DNA of 64,000 nt from Leptospira fletcheri (GCF_004769195.1 NZ_RQET01000004.1:992001-1056000), one strand, 5' to 3'. Positions 1-9,862 are shown, counted from the stretch's first letter. Program-made: numbers and translations. Notes: generated by a model from the letters alone, not told the origin.

Positions 1-933
1 TCGCGCCACTTCGATAAAACCTTGTATCGCGGTAAGAGCGTTATTGATCTCATGACCTATGCTTGACGCGATCGTTGTCAAAAATGCCCTTCTTTCCGCG
101 TCTATTAGTTTTTCGGAAATTAGTATCTTCTGGGTCACGTCCCTTGCGATTCCCGTATAGTAGGTTCTACCGTTCATGACGTATCTGCAGACGGAGATAT
201 CGAAAGTCCTGGATTCTCCCTTGCGGTTGACGAGTTCCGCATTATGCAGTCTTGCGATTTTATGTTCGGATTTTCTGTGTGTGAGCTTTTCGATCCGTTC
301 GAGGTAGGAGTCGCGATTGGCAGGTCGAATCAGGAGTTCGACCTGTTGTCCGACTAGCTCTTCCTCGCCGTACTGAAACTGCCGCAGAGCGGCTTCGTTC
401 ACGGCCCGGATAATAAGAGTCTCATCCAGAGTGATCACGCAGTCCCCGGTCGTTTCCAAAATCAGACTGTTTCTATAATTTAAATCCTTGAATTGCTGCG
501 CGAGATGGGTCTTTTCCCGAACAGTCTTAAGGATTTTCCGCGACTTTCTATCCTTTTCCTGCTTTTCCTTTTTTGCGTTTTCCAAAACCACCAGGAGGCT
601 TTGTCGGGTCACCGGTTTGGAAATATAATCGAAGGCCTTATTTCTAAGCGCTTCCTCTGCGGTATGAAGTTGGGGATTTCCCGTGATCAGAATCACAGGA
701 ATGTTCGAATTGTATTTTTTGATCTCCTTGGCGACTTCCAATCCATCTTTTCCGCTCATCATGATGTCGGAGATCACTATATCTATCGGATTTTCGCGGA
801 CGATCTGCATCGCTGACGTGAAGTCTTCGGCTACGAATACATTATATCCTTCCCGAGAAATAACCCTTTCTAAAGCCGTTCGGATTTCCGATTCGTCGTC
901 GACTACGAGAACATTCGGATGATTTTCGGTCAT
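1..933 (-). CDS. Response regulator-PAS-histidine kinase hybrid, C-terminus cut off by window edge
   Basis: The reading frame is open from an ATG at 933 to the left edge (311 codons seen). Residues about 5-120 form a receiver domain with the acidic pair D12/D13, phospho-acceptor D56 (in VISDIMM) and K106 (SKPV). A PAS domain follows at about 155-275, then the start of a HisKA domain with H294 in the motif GHEINN. The ATPase domain must lie beyond the window. A receiver at the N-terminus followed by a kinase suggests a phosphorelay intermediate taking phosphate from another kinase. It starts 20 bp after the stop of the upstream kinase gene (954-3296), with AAGGA before the ATG, so the two are probably one operon and perhaps one pathway. 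The signal is unknown. Confidence 0.88.
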   Translation of the reverse strand, partial: MTENHPNVLVVDDESEIRTALERVISREGYNVFVAEDFTSAMQIVRENPIDIVISDIMMSGKDGLEVAKEIKKYNSNIPVILITGNPQLHTAEEALRNKAFDYISKPVTRQSLLVVLENAKKEKQEKDRKSRKILKTVREKTHLAQQFKDLNYRNSLILETTGDCVITLDETLIIRAVNEAALRQFQYGEEELVGQQVELLIRPANRDSYLERIEKLTHRKSEHKIARLHNAELVNRKGESRTFDISVCRYVMNGRTYYTGIARDVTQKILISEKLIDAERRAFLTTIASSIGHEINNALTAIQGFIEVAR

Positions 934-953
934 GTCGTCTTTCTATAGATCCT

Positions 954-3296
954 TCATGTCTTTCCCACCGGGATTCGGATCGTAACCTTGGTACCTTGCC
1001 CCCGATTCGATTCCAATTGTATGGACCCGCCGTGATCGGCCACGATCCTTTGAGAGATCGTAAGGCCCAATCCGGTTCCCTGTTTCGTCCTACGTGTCGT
1101 GTACAAAGGAAGAAAGGCCTTTTCTGCAACTTCGGGACTCATTCCCGGACCGTTATCTTGAATGGTAAAACCGACCGTCTCTGTGTTCAAATACATTTCT
1201 TTTCGCGCAGAAACTTGTATGGACGGGGATTCCGGTTTATGTTCCATTTCCGAAATCGCGTTTACCGCGTTAACGAGACAGTTTATCAGTACCTGCTCGA
1301 TTTCCTGCCAAGCTACATGAATTTGAGGAAGCTCCGGGCTGGTGATCCGTTTCAATTCGATGCCGCTTTTTCTGCAACTGACCTCGATCAATTCGCAGGC
1401 CCTGAGGAGGATGAAATAGGGGGAGACGAGTTCCTTTTTTCTGGGAGCCCTTCTTCCTAGGTCCAGGAGCCCCTTAATCAGATCGCGGATTCTGATGGCT
1501 GCTCCTTCTATTCTTCTGTATACTTTTTTGCGCTCGTCGGGATCCGGATCCTCGTGTTCCAACAGATCTTCCAGATAGAGAAGGCTAGATTGGAGAGGGT
1601 TGTTGACTTCGTGCGCGATCCCTGCGGCGATTTCGCCAATCGAAGCGAACTTTGCGGTCTCGTAGAGTTGTCTGTCCAGGAGCTTGGTCTGGGTTACGTC
1701 CGAAAAGATTAACATGGCCGTTATCGGAAGGTCCTGGTATTTTTTCAGAGGAATGAACTTTACGGAAAAGAAGTTCTCCTCCTCTCCCAATAATGCCATC
1801 GAGAAATCGTAATATACCGGTCTCTGAATCCTTACGCATTCCTCCAGTTTTTCGATGATTTCGTTTTTGATCTCGTCGGCGAAAAGCTCCGGAAAACTGT
1901 CACCGGGAGCCACATTTAGGAATTGGAAGAGGAAAAATTTCAGGATCGGAGCGACTTCCATCACCGTTCCCTGGGGATTTAATATTACGATTCCATTATT
2001 CATGGAGGCGAATAGGTTGCGGAGTTTCAGTTCGGAGGCGCGTATCAGTTCCTCGTTTTTCTTCTGCTCGGTGATGTCTAGCAATAATACGATCGTTCCT
2101 ATCCGGTTGCCGTAATCGTCCTTTAAGGAGGAAGACACGAGAAGAAACGGAATTTCTCCGTCCACTGAATTTCCGAGAAGTATTTCCGCTTTCGATCCGA
2201 GGAATACCCTGTCCGCGGATTCGGCATCCAGCCTGAGTAGGTCTCGAATCTGTTTGCCAAGGGTCTCCTCCTTGGGAATATTCAATAAATTCGCTATATT
2301 CGAATTTGCGTATGTGATAAAACCTTCCTCGTCCGTGGACAATAAAGGGACTTCGATGGAATTCAATAGAGCTCCTTGGAACTGGAGCAATTTTGCTGTT
2401 TCCCTTCTCTGTTTTTCTATCCGGATAAACTGCAGGGAAGAAAGCAGATCTTCTATGACTTCCAAGTAAAGATAATTTTCGCCGGAATCGAAGGCCATAT
2501 TCTCTTTTGAAAGGATCTCTATTCCGCCGACGATTTTGTCCTCCTCTTTAACCACCAGACTTAAGGACCTTCTGAAATCGGAAGTTCCCAGGTTCCGTTC
2601 CCATTCCGGAAAAGATTTTCCGCCGAACTCGTGTATCACAAAAAGTTCGTTACTTTCCACGAGGCTTCGCATGGGGGAGGGATTTTCCTCCTTTAACCAG
2701 GAGTTTTCCAAGCGCTCTTTCCATTCCCCCTCCGAATCGGATTGAACGATCACTTGGTCGGTGCCGTCCTCTCTGCGATAAAATCCCCAGATCAAACTGT
2801 AATGCGGATTTTCCCGCAGAGTATCGCAGACTTTTTGGAAAAGTGTGGAAGCGGAACTCAATCTCAAGGATCTCAAATTTAGTTTCAGTAGGCGTAGGCT
2901 TCTCAAGATGCTCTGCAGATAATAAAGTCGTAATTCCGTCTCCCGGACCTCGGATCTTTTATATATATGAAAGACGAGCGGCGCCTTTGAATCGGGAAGC
3001 AAGGCATTGATCGTAAATTCCACGAGGGTCATGGAGCCGTCTTTTTTTCTCAGGTTCCATAGCAGAGAAATGCCTAATTCTTCGGCACCTAAAATGTGGT
3101 TTCCGATTCGTTCCGGTCGCGAGAGAAGTTTGCTAAGAGAAAGAGTTTGGAGTTCGTCCTTGGTATAGCCCAAAATCTCCGTCGCTTTGGGATTCGCACT
3201 AAGTATACTGTAGGTTTTCGGCTCGAGGATCAGGATCCCTTCTTGCGCGGGAAAGAAGGCGTTTTCCAAAATGGGAAGGAGTTCCTGGGTTCGCAT
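954..3296 (-). CDS. Multi-PAS/GAF sensor histidine kinase
   Basis: This 780-residue protein lacks clear membrane segments, so it is probably a soluble kinase. A PAS domain lies at about 10-115, a GAF-like domain at about 145-290, and further PAS domains at about 308-410 and 425-540. The HisKA box has H562 in AGIAHEVNNP, and the HATPase domain shows the N box near 672, G1 DNGPGM near 714 and G2 GTGLGL near 740. Such kinases autophosphorylate on the His and pass phosphate to a receiver. The gene directly downstream encodes a receiver-containing kinase, which is the obvious candidate partner. The ATG at 3296 is followed at once by a PAS-like segment. The signal sensed cannot be read from the sequence. 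Confidence 0.9.
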   Translation of the reverse strand: MRTQELLPILENAFFPAQEGILILEPKTYSILSANPKATEILGYTKDELQTLSLSKLLSRPERIGNHILGAEELGISLLWNLRKKDGSMTLVEFTINALLPDSKAPLVFHIYKRSEVRETELRLYYLQSILRSLRLLKLNLRSLRLSSASTLFQKVCDTLRENPHYSLIWGFYRREDGTDQVIVQSDSEGEWKERLENSWLKEENPSPMRSLVESNELFVIHEFGGKSFPEWERNLGTSDFRRSLSLVVKEEDKIVGGIEILSKENMAFDSGENYLYLEVIEDLLSSLQFIRIEKQRRETAKLLQFQGALLNSIEVPLLSTDEEGFITYANSNIANLLNIPKEETLGKQIRDLLRLDAESADRVFLGSKAEILLGNSVDGEIPFLLVSSSLKDDYGNRIGTIVLLLDITEQKKNEELIRASELKLRNLFASMNNGIVILNPQGTVMEVAPILKFFLFQFLNVAPGDSFPELFADEIKNEIIEKLEECVRIQRPVYYDFSMALLGEEENFFSVKFIPLKKYQDLPITAMLIFSDVTQTKLLDRQLYETAKFASIGEIAAGIAHEVNNPLQSSLLYLEDLLEHEDPDPDERKKVYRRIEGAAIRIRDLIKGLLDLGRRAPRKKELVSPYFILLRACELIEVSCRKSGIELKRITSPELPQIHVAWQEIEQVLINCLVNAVNAISEMEHKPESPSIQVSARKEMYLNTETVGFTIQDNGPGMSPEVAEKAFLPLYTTRRTKQGTGLGLTISQRIVADHGGSIQLESNRGQGTKVTIRIPVGKT

Positions 3297-3411
3297 GAGG
3301 ATGCTTTAGTATCGGAAAATAATCGGTCAGATTTTAATCCAAGTTACGTCGTTTCGAAAAACGCAGGAATCCTTGATAATAGAAACGCAGGATAAATCAT
3401 AGCGTAAAATT

Positions 3412-4284
3412 ATGGATTTCATTTATCGTTTTTTTCTTCGAAACTACGTTCGAAACAAGATCCGGTATATGGAGTCCGAATTGGGTTTTCGGAAAGTATA
3501 CTCTGATGTTGGAGGGCACAAGCTTTTCTATCTGAAGAGAGAGGCGGATTCGGGAAGCAAGAAAAACCTTTTGTTGGTGCACGGACTTCTCGATAGCTCT
3601 TCCGGATTCCGCAAATTGGCTCCTTTTTTGCGTACAGATTATACGATCCTTTTGCCAGACATTCCCGGTTTCGGTCTGAGTCCTATGCCTCCGATCCGAT
3701 ATCTTTATCAAGTCGACGTTTTTGCGGACCTGATCTACGAATCCATCCGAGAAATGGATTTGCGCGATCTTGTGCTAGGCGGGCATTCCATGGGAAGTCT
3801 GATCGCGATGTACATCGCTCTTCTGGACGCAAAGCGGGAAAAGCGGATCAAAAAGCTCGTGCTTCTCGCTCCGGGAGGAATTCCTCATCCGAAGCGGGAC
3901 GAGATGCGGGAGTTATTGTTTCCAAAGAACTTTGAAGAGATCGAAAGGCTTTTTGCGTCCCTCTATCATGAATCTTCTCCGAGTCTAGGCTCCTTTACGA
4001 AAAAAATCCTTCTATCGAGTTGGAACGATGAGCCGTACCGTTTTCTTACCCGAAACACTCTCGATCGAGAAGCTGAAATTTTTCTAGGAAAGCGGATCTC
4101 GGAAATCAAACTGAGATCCATCATCATATCGGGTAAAGAAGACCCGATTACGTATCCGAGCATGGTAAAGAAGATCCACGGTTATCTAAAGGGGAGCGAC
4201 TTGGTTTGGATCCCTTCCGCAAAACACGCGTTGCATATAGAAAAAGCTCAGGAAGTCGCTTCGGCGATCAACGATTGGATTTGA
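3412..4284 (+). CDS. Alpha/beta hydrolase
   Basis: The 290-residue product has the full alpha/beta-hydrolase signature: oxyanion-hole segment LVHGLLD near residue 55, nucleophile elbow GGHSMG with S126, an acid D244 in SGKEDP, and catalytic H272 in SAKHALH near the C-terminus. It has no signal peptide. The first 20 or so residues are basic and aromatic, so loose membrane attachment is possible. The substrate (ester, lipid or epoxide-type) is not predictable. It is divergent from the kinase gene at 3296 and probably transcribed from the 115-bp gap between them. The catalytic triad looks intact. Confidence 0.88.
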   Translation: MDFIYRFFLRNYVRNKIRYMESELGFRKVYSDVGGHKLFYLKREADSGSKKNLLLVHGLLDSSSGFRKLAPFLRTDYTILLPDIPGFGLSPMPPIRYLYQVDVFADLIYESIREMDLRDLVLGGHSMGSLIAMYIALLDAKREKRIKKLVLLAPGGIPHPKRDEMRELLFPKNFEEIERLFASLYHESSPSLGSFTKKILLSSWNDEPYRFLTRNTLDREAEIFLGKRISEIKLRSIIISGKEDPITYPSMVKKIHGYLKGSDLVWIPSAKHALHIEKAQEVASAINDWI

Positions 4285-4467
4285 GCGCTCCGCTCGGACC
4301 GATCGATTATTAAAGTTCCTTTATCCTCCGAAACGTTTAAGGTACAAATTCTTTTTGCCTAAATTGTAGGTTCTTTTGCTACCCCTTTCGGGGTAATGGG
4401 AAGGTTTCTTTTCTTCGCAAAGGAATCTTGCTTTTCTGAAACTTTATTTCGGTTAGTATATCCTACT

Positions 4468-5124
4468 ATGAATAACGTAAAGGGAACCGAGTGGTCCGAG
4501 GCGGTCGCGCAACTCGCGGTTGTAGTTACGACGTACAAACATGTCGGTACTACAGCGGACCAGGTTTTTTTGGCCTGCGAATCCTTATGGGCGGATTGGG
4601 ATAGTTTCGATCCGACCGGCCCGGATTGGTTGCAGGGATTCGAAGAGGCTATGGACGAAGGAGAGATGGATTATGCGGCGGAATCCTTCGTAAAAGTACG
4701 TACGTTACTAAAACAAAAATTCGAAACGATTTCGGATACGTTCGAGTCCGGAAACGATATGGTATTAGGTGGGTTGATTCTAGAATTGGCGGACGGAGTT
4801 TTTTCCCTTTTACACGGACCGGAACCGGCCGAGAAGACTGCGGAGTCGGTGGTAATAGAAGGGGAAAAACTTTTGGAAATTCTACTCGAATCCAACGATA
4901 TAGCTTTTCCGCCGGACGAAGATCTTTCCCAAGTGGATTTGAATTTGGTAACCGACCCCGGAGATCGAGAAATATTAAGAGAATTGATCGGAGCCTTCGA
5001 GGCTATGGCGGAAACCACGGAGAGAACCTACGGTGAATCTCTCTATCTGCTCTTGTCCAGGTTATTCATCGTGCACTGGAGTTTTTATAGAATCAAAGAG
5101 GAGGAAATTCCTCCTGTCCCTTAA
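4468..5124 (+). CDS. Acidic protein of unknown function
   Basis: I do not recognise this family. From the ATG at 4468 it encodes 218 residues, strongly acidic, predicted mostly helical, without signal peptide or membrane segment. The frame is open upstream to 4396, but that extension reads poorly and lies over a small GC-rich hairpin (ACCCC/GGGGT near 4380-4394), so the internal ATG is preferred. Codon use matches the neighbours. It is a single gene between the hydrolase and a convergent acyltransferase gene. It is probably a soluble cytoplasmic protein. Confidence 0.7.
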   Translation: MNNVKGTEWSEAVAQLAVVVTTYKHVGTTADQVFLACESLWADWDSFDPTGPDWLQGFEEAMDEGEMDYAAESFVKVRTLLKQKFETISDTFESGNDMVLGGLILELADGVFSLLHGPEPAEKTAESVVIEGEKLLEILLESNDIAFPPDEDLSQVDLNLVTDPGDREILRELIGAFEAMAETTERTYGESLYLLLSRLFIVHWSFYRIKEEEIPPVP

Positions 5125-5125
5125 G

Positions 5126-5158
5126 AGAATTCGAAGTCCGTCGGATTCCCGGAATTCT
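5126..5158. terminator. Hairpin between convergent genes, possible bidirectional terminator
   Basis: The arms AGAATTC (5126-5132) and GAATTCT (5152-5158) are perfect complements, and the interior adds a second imperfect stem (GAA-g-TCCG against CGGATTC). It fills the 47-bp gap between two convergent stops. There is no T-tract on either side, so intrinsic termination is uncertain. Confidence 0.4.
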
Positions 5159-5171
5159 TACCTGATTGCCT

Positions 5172-5882
5172 TCATTCTCTTCGGTTCGCTTTTTCCTTTA
5201 TGGCGAGCACTTCTTGTCGCAACGCTTCGGCCTCAGCCTCGGAGATTCCGCAATTTTCCAGCAGAAAAAGCTCCAATTTTCGTCTCCATTTCTCCAATTG
5301 CTCTTCCCCTTTCAACTTCGGGACGAAGAAGGGTTCGCTGCAGGTGATTACGGCCCGAGAAAAGGGTTTCGGGACCTTGATCCTATCCCAACTATTCGTA
5401 GTCCAGTAGCGGTCGTATTGCGCAGAATAGGCGACGATCGGATATCCAGTTATGGAGGCCAATTGGACGATACCCGCTTTGAGTTCATACACGGGACCGG
5501 TGGGCCCGTCGGGAGTAATTAGGGAGACTCCTCCGTTTTTCGCTTCTTCCACTAGTGCTCTTAAACCGGAGGCTCCACCCCGTCTACTAGATCCTCGTTT
5601 GGATCTGATCCCGAAGTGATGCAGTACCCGTGCGACCAATTCTCCATCTTTCGATCGTGAAGCCAAAGGTACGATTCTCAATCCCACCTGCTTGACCAGA
5701 TACGAGGAGGTGAAGTCGATTAAAAAAGGGATTTGATTGTGCCAGATGGCTAGTAAGAGTCCGCTCTTCTTTCGGAAACATTCCCGGGTTGCATGCGGGA
5801 TCCTGATCTCCGTCCATCGCACGGTTCCGTATGTCAGCCTTAGGATCAGAATAGAGACCCAGACCGACAATCGGAGGATCAT
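5172..5882 (-). CDS. DUF374-family lysophospholipid acyltransferase-like protein
   Basis: The 236-residue protein matches the DUF374 family, related to PlsC-type acyltransferases. The motif WHNQ at 47-50 stands where PlsC proteins have HX4D. SRSKDGE near 85-91 and TPDGPTGP at 123-130 are the other family marks. An N-terminal hydrophobic segment suggests attachment to the inner membrane. The family probably transfers acyl groups to a lipid, but its substrate is not established. Its ATG overlaps the stop of the upstream gene by 4 bp (ATGA), implying translational coupling within the ppk-FAD oxidase-membrane protein-acyltransferase run. Confidence 0.85.
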   Translation of the reverse strand: MILRLSVWVSILILRLTYGTVRWTEIRIPHATRECFRKKSGLLLAIWHNQIPFLIDFTSSYLVKQVGLRIVPLASRSKDGELVARVLHHFGIRSKRGSSRRGGASGLRALVEEAKNGGVSLITPDGPTGPVYELKAGIVQLASITGYPIVAYSAQYDRYWTTNSWDRIKVPKPFSRAVITCSEPFFVPKLKGEEQLEKWRRKLELFLLENCGISEAEAEALRQEVLAIKEKANRRE

Positions 5883-6250
5883 TCCTCGGATCTACCTTGA
5901 AAGAGAGGGAGGATGAGAAGCCATATCGAAGAGAGAACGAGGCCCATGCTCTCCCGAAATATTTCGGAATCGAAGTCGACTCTGGGATCTTCTCGAAAGG
6001 CAAGAAGCGCCCAAACGAAATAGCCGACACCTAAGGCTCTGGAAATCCCCGCGAGCGAACGTCTTCGTTCCACGGTCCGAAACGAAGAGAACCATTCCGC
6101 GGCATAGAGTAGGACCACCGACAAATAGGTCGAGATCCAAACTTCGGGATCCGGATCGTTGTATTGCAAGGCCGCGAATATGATCCAGGCGAGTACGGTA
6201 AACGTTCTAAAGATTCCTCTCGAGATCGATGCGACGGACTTTCCGCTCAA
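5879..6250 (-). CDS. Small membrane protein, TMEM220-like
   Basis: The likely start is TTG at 6250, which overlaps the upstream stop codon (TTGA), with GGGAAAAG about 9 bases before it. This gives 123 residues. Longer frames from 6445 would run deep into the FAD oxidase gene and read as nonsense. The product has about four hydrophobic segments and the phrase ALQYNDPDPEVW, which I associate with the TMEM220 family of small four-helix membrane proteins. Its function is unknown. Overlaps at both ends indicate translational coupling to its neighbours. Confidence 0.72.
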   Translation of the reverse strand: MSGKSVASISRGIFRTFTVLAWIIFAALQYNDPDPEVWISTYLSVVLLYAAEWFSSFRTVERRRSLAGISRALGVGYFVWALLAFREDPRVDFDSEIFRESMGLVLSSIWLLILPLFQGRSEE

Positions 6251-7668
6251 GGCAATACTTTTCCCGGGTTCAATATATTTTTCGGATCGAGCGCTTTCTT
6301 GATCTGCCCCATGATTTCCATTTCCGCTTCGCTCCTGGAGAAATGTAGGAAATCTTTTTTTAAGAGCCCGATTCCGTGCTCTGCACTTATGGAGCCGTGG
6401 TACTTTTTGAGCAATTCGAACATCGCAGGGTCCACTTTCTTGCATTGGGAAAAGAAGTCCGAGTCGGTAAGATCTTTAGGTTTGACGATGTTTAAATGCA
6501 AATTCCCGTCTCCGATATGTCCGAACAATGCGATTTCGAAACCGGGATATTCGTTCTTTAACAAGGACTCCATCTCCGCAAGGAAAGGATTCATATTCCG
6601 GAGGGGTAGAGAAATGTCGTTTTTATGCACGGTAAAATCTATGGAAATGGATTCGCTGATTCCTTCTCGGTATTTCCAAAAAGTTTCCGCCTGGCGTGAA
6701 TTGGAGGCAAGGCTACCGTCGGTGACGAACCCTTTTTCCATAACCGTTTCCAAAAAGGAGAACAGTTTTTCCTCTTCCCTTTCGTCGGTGATTTCGAATT
6801 CCATTAAAACGTAATATGGACTATTCTCCGGAAACGGATCGGGAACGTGTAGGTGATCAATTACCTTATCTAGACAGTATCTGGTCAGAAATTCGAAAGC
6901 CAAAACGGGGACGTCAATCCTGTGGGTTTCCTTGAATAGTTCCAGTATGGAAGCGAAATCCGGAACCGCACAGAACAACACCCTATGATCCGAAGGTTTT
7001 CCGGTGAGTTTCAGAACGCATTCAGTGATGACGCCCAGGGTTCCTTCCGAACCTATGAAAAGATGTTTTAGGTCGTAACCGGTGTTATTCTTCAGGATTT
7101 CCCCGTTGAATTCCAGAATTTCACCGGTACCGGTGACGACGGTAAGACCGAGGACCCACTGACGGATCAGGCCGTAATGAACGACCCTGACTCCTCCCGC
7201 GTTCGTCGCGATATTCCCTCCGATATGGGAGGAACCGGTGGAGGAAAAATCCACGGGAAAATAAAATCCTCTTTCTTCCGCTTCCTTATGGAGGTTTTTT
7301 GTGATCATTCCCGCTTGGACTTTCAGGGAACCGAAGAACGGATCGAAGTCTAGGACTTGGTCCATTTTTGCCAAAGAGAGTACGATCTCTCCGCCTTTTG
7401 CGACGGCTCCTCCCGCATAACCGGTGCGACCTCCCGAGGGAACAATCTTTAGGTCGTTTTGATAAGCGAATTTTACGATTTTCGAAACTTCTTGAGTGTT
7501 TTTCGGAAATACCAGAATCTCGAAGTCGGGACGGTATACCTTCGTCCGATCCGTGCCGTAGGACAGGAACGTAGCGGCATCCATTTTGTTCTCGTCCCGA
7601 AAAAATACCTTTTCCTCTCCGATAAGAGTCTTTAGCTCGCTGCGTTTTTCCTGTGTAAGCGTACTCAT
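6247..7668 (-). CDS. FAD-binding oxidase/dehydrogenase, GlcD / D-2-hydroxyacid type
   Basis: The 473-residue protein has an N-terminal PCMH-type FAD domain: PSGGRTGYAGGA near residue 78, then GGNIATNAGG and GSEGTLGVIT. The C-terminal FAD-oxidase domain carries GHIGDGNLH and SAEHGIGLLK, whose histidines bind metal and substrate in D-lactate, glycolate and D-2-hydroxyglutarate dehydrogenases. It probably oxidises a D-2-hydroxyacid to the 2-oxoacid. No iron-sulphur subunit gene lies nearby, so a stand-alone dehydrogenase fits better than the multi-subunit GlcDEF complex. It starts only 3 bp after the ppk stop. The exact substrate is uncertain. Confidence 0.88.
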   Translation of the reverse strand: MSTLTQEKRSELKTLIGEEKVFFRDENKMDAATFLSYGTDRTKVYRPDFEILVFPKNTQEVSKIVKFAYQNDLKIVPSGGRTGYAGGAVAKGGEIVLSLAKMDQVLDFDPFFGSLKVQAGMITKNLHKEAEERGFYFPVDFSSTGSSHIGGNIATNAGGVRVVHYGLIRQWVLGLTVVTGTGEILEFNGEILKNNTGYDLKHLFIGSEGTLGVITECVLKLTGKPSDHRVLFCAVPDFASILELFKETHRIDVPVLAFEFLTRYCLDKVIDHLHVPDPFPENSPYYVLMEFEITDEREEEKLFSFLETVMEKGFVTDGSLASNSRQAETFWKYREGISESISIDFTVHKNDISLPLRNMNPFLAEMESLLKNEYPGFEIALFGHIGDGNLHLNIVKPKDLTDSDFFSQCKKVDPAMFELLKKYHGSISAEHGIGLLKKDFLHFSRSEAEMEIMGQIKKALDPKNILNPGKVLP

Positions 7669-7671
7669 TCT

Positions 7672-9798
7672 CTATTCCGCAAATTTCATCCGTTCAATCT
7701 GGCTATCCACAGCTTTCTCTCCCTGTCCGCGTTCCCTCTTACGGTAGACTCCATCGGAATGCAGGAAGCGAGCTTTTACATTGTCCTTCAATTGTACGTC
7801 CAGAATCTTCTTGATTCTATCCTTATTCTTGGCGTCCAAAATCGGAAAGAGCACCTCTATCCGTCGCTCGAAATTGCGGGGCATACAATCGGCGGACGCT
7901 AGAAAGATACTCTCTTCTCCCCCTGCGAGGAAGTAATAAATTCTAGTGTGTTCTAAGAAGCGTCCTACGATGGAAATTACGGTTATATTCTCCGAGATTC
8001 CGGGCAAACCTGGTTTTAAACAGCAGATCCCGCGGATGACGAGTTCGATGATCACTCCCGCCTGGCTTGCTTTGTACATGGCCAGGATGATATGCGGATC
8101 GACTAGGCTGTTCATTTTAAAGACGATTCTCGCAGGCTTTCCGGCTTTCGCGTTTTCCGTTTCTTTTTCGATCAGCTCGAGAAAAGTCGCCTTAAGATTG
8201 TGAGGGGAAGCTGCCAGCTTGTTCAAGTGAGGCATCTTTGCGTAACTAGTGATGGTGTTGAAGATCGTAGCTACGTCTTCCGCGATCTGTTTGTTTACGG
8301 TAAAGAAACTCAAATCCGTGTAATATCTACTAGTGGTGGAGTTGTAATTTCCGGTACCGAGATGTACGTAGCGGACCAGGTGTTCTTCCTCTCTTCGGAC
8401 GATCAAAAGCATTTTACAATGTATTTTCAGTCCGACGACTCCGTAGACGACGTGGACGCCCCGTTCTTCCAACTTTTGCGCCCATTTTATATTTCTTTCC
8501 TCATCGAAGCGGGCTTTGAGTTCCACGAGAACCGTGACTTGTTTGCCGTTCTCCGCAGCTTGACCGAGATACTGTATCAGAGGGGAATCCCCGCTGGTGC
8601 GATAAAGAGTCATCTTGATTCCGAGAACTTTCGGGTCTTCGCTGGAAATCCGGAGAAGTTCCTCGATCGCTGCGAAGGATTGGTACGGGTGATGTAAGAG
8701 TCTGTCCTTTTTCTGAATGGCTTCGAAAATCTTTTCCGGTGAATCGAATTTCAGAGTGGTTTTCTGTTGGAAGAACGGATATTTGAACTTGGACGTATGT
8801 TCCAAACCGTAAAAATACATCGTGTCGCTCAGGTTCAGAATGGAAGGAACGTCGAAAATTTCGTTGTCCCGAAGCTCCAATAATTCCTTCAAAGTGTTCT
8901 TTACGAAATGGGAGGTGCCTTCGTAGATATCCATCCGGACTGCGTCGCCCCAGATCCGATTCCGGATCTCTTTCTTCATCGTTATGAGGAGGTCCTTTAC
9001 GGAGGCTTCTTCGTCTATGGAAATATCTGCGTCCCGAATGATCCGGAAAGGATAGATTTCTTTCACTTCCATCCCATAAAACAGATCGTTCACATGTAAC
9101 GTGATGATCGCTTCCAAAGGGAAAAACCGTCTTCCTTTTCCGTGGCTTTTCAATTGGAAGAATCGGGGAAGAACCGAGGGAACTTGGACTACCGCAAACA
9201 AGTCCTTTTTGGTTCCTGTCTTTTCATCATCCGTACTAAGAACGATGGCCAAGTTCAACGAACGGTTTAAGATATGCGGGAAAGGGTGGGAAGGGTCTAT
9301 GGATAAAGGAGTCAGGATGGGGGATACGTCGTCCTTATAATATTGACGTACTTGCTCGATTTCGGACTCGCTTAATTCCGCCGGATCCATCACTAGGTGG
9401 ATTCCATTGTCCGATAGCCGTTTTATGGTCAACCCGAAGGACTCGTATTGGTCCTTTACGAAAACTTGAACCTTTTTGGACAGCTCCATCAGTATTTCCG
9501 AAGCTCTTAATCCGTTCAGGCTGTTTTCGTCGTTTCCTTCCGCTAAAATGTTCCGGATTCCCGCAACCCGAACCATATAGAATTCGTCCAGATTCGATTC
9601 CGTGATACAAAGAAATTTGAGTCTTTCCAACAGAGGATTCTCCGGATCGTTTGCCTCTTCTAAGACTCTTCTATTGAAATCGATCCAGGATAATTCCCGG
9701 TCGAAGAAAATGTCCGGATTGCCGATGTAGATCGGATTTTTCGATCCGTGTGCTCCGTTGTCGATGGATGGTTCGGCGGATTTTATCTTTTGGGCCAC
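7672..9798 (-). CDS. ppk1: Polyphosphate kinase 1
   Basis: The 708-residue product has the usual PPK1 length and order: N domain with FFDRELSWIDFNRRV near residue 31, a head domain, and two C-terminal phospholipase-D-like domains. The histidine that becomes phosphorylated is H460 in GLKIHCKM, and the second conserved histidine is H617 in RFLEHTR. PPK1 reversibly transfers the gamma-phosphate of ATP to inorganic polyphosphate. It is first in a four-gene run on this strand. No exopolyphosphatase gene is adjacent. All key residues seen are intact. Confidence 0.96.
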   Translation of the reverse strand: MAQKIKSAEPSIDNGAHGSKNPIYIGNPDIFFDRELSWIDFNRRVLEEANDPENPLLERLKFLCITESNLDEFYMVRVAGIRNILAEGNDENSLNGLRASEILMELSKKVQVFVKDQYESFGLTIKRLSDNGIHLVMDPAELSESEIEQVRQYYKDDVSPILTPLSIDPSHPFPHILNRSLNLAIVLSTDDEKTGTKKDLFAVVQVPSVLPRFFQLKSHGKGRRFFPLEAIITLHVNDLFYGMEVKEIYPFRIIRDADISIDEEASVKDLLITMKKEIRNRIWGDAVRMDIYEGTSHFVKNTLKELLELRDNEIFDVPSILNLSDTMYFYGLEHTSKFKYPFFQQKTTLKFDSPEKIFEAIQKKDRLLHHPYQSFAAIEELLRISSEDPKVLGIKMTLYRTSGDSPLIQYLGQAAENGKQVTVLVELKARFDEERNIKWAQKLEERGVHVVYGVVGLKIHCKMLLIVRREEEHLVRYVHLGTGNYNSTTSRYYTDLSFFTVNKQIAEDVATIFNTITSYAKMPHLNKLAASPHNLKATFLELIEKETENAKAGKPARIVFKMNSLVDPHIILAMYKASQAGVIIELVIRGICCLKPGLPGISENITVISIVGRFLEHTRIYYFLAGGEESIFLASADCMPRNFERRIEVLFPILDAKNKDRIKKILDVQLKDNVKARFLHSDGVYRKRERGQGEKAVDSQIERMKFAE

Positions 9799-9862
9799 GA
9801 CGGGTTCCTTCTTTCTTCTTGGTTTAGAAGTACCTGTTTGGACGTCAAGTCGCCTTCCGCAA

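Noticed and set aside
6164..6814. 216-residue plus-strand frame opposite the FAD oxidase
   Set aside because: The opposite strand encodes an intact PCMH/FAD-oxidase protein; this frame has no motifs.
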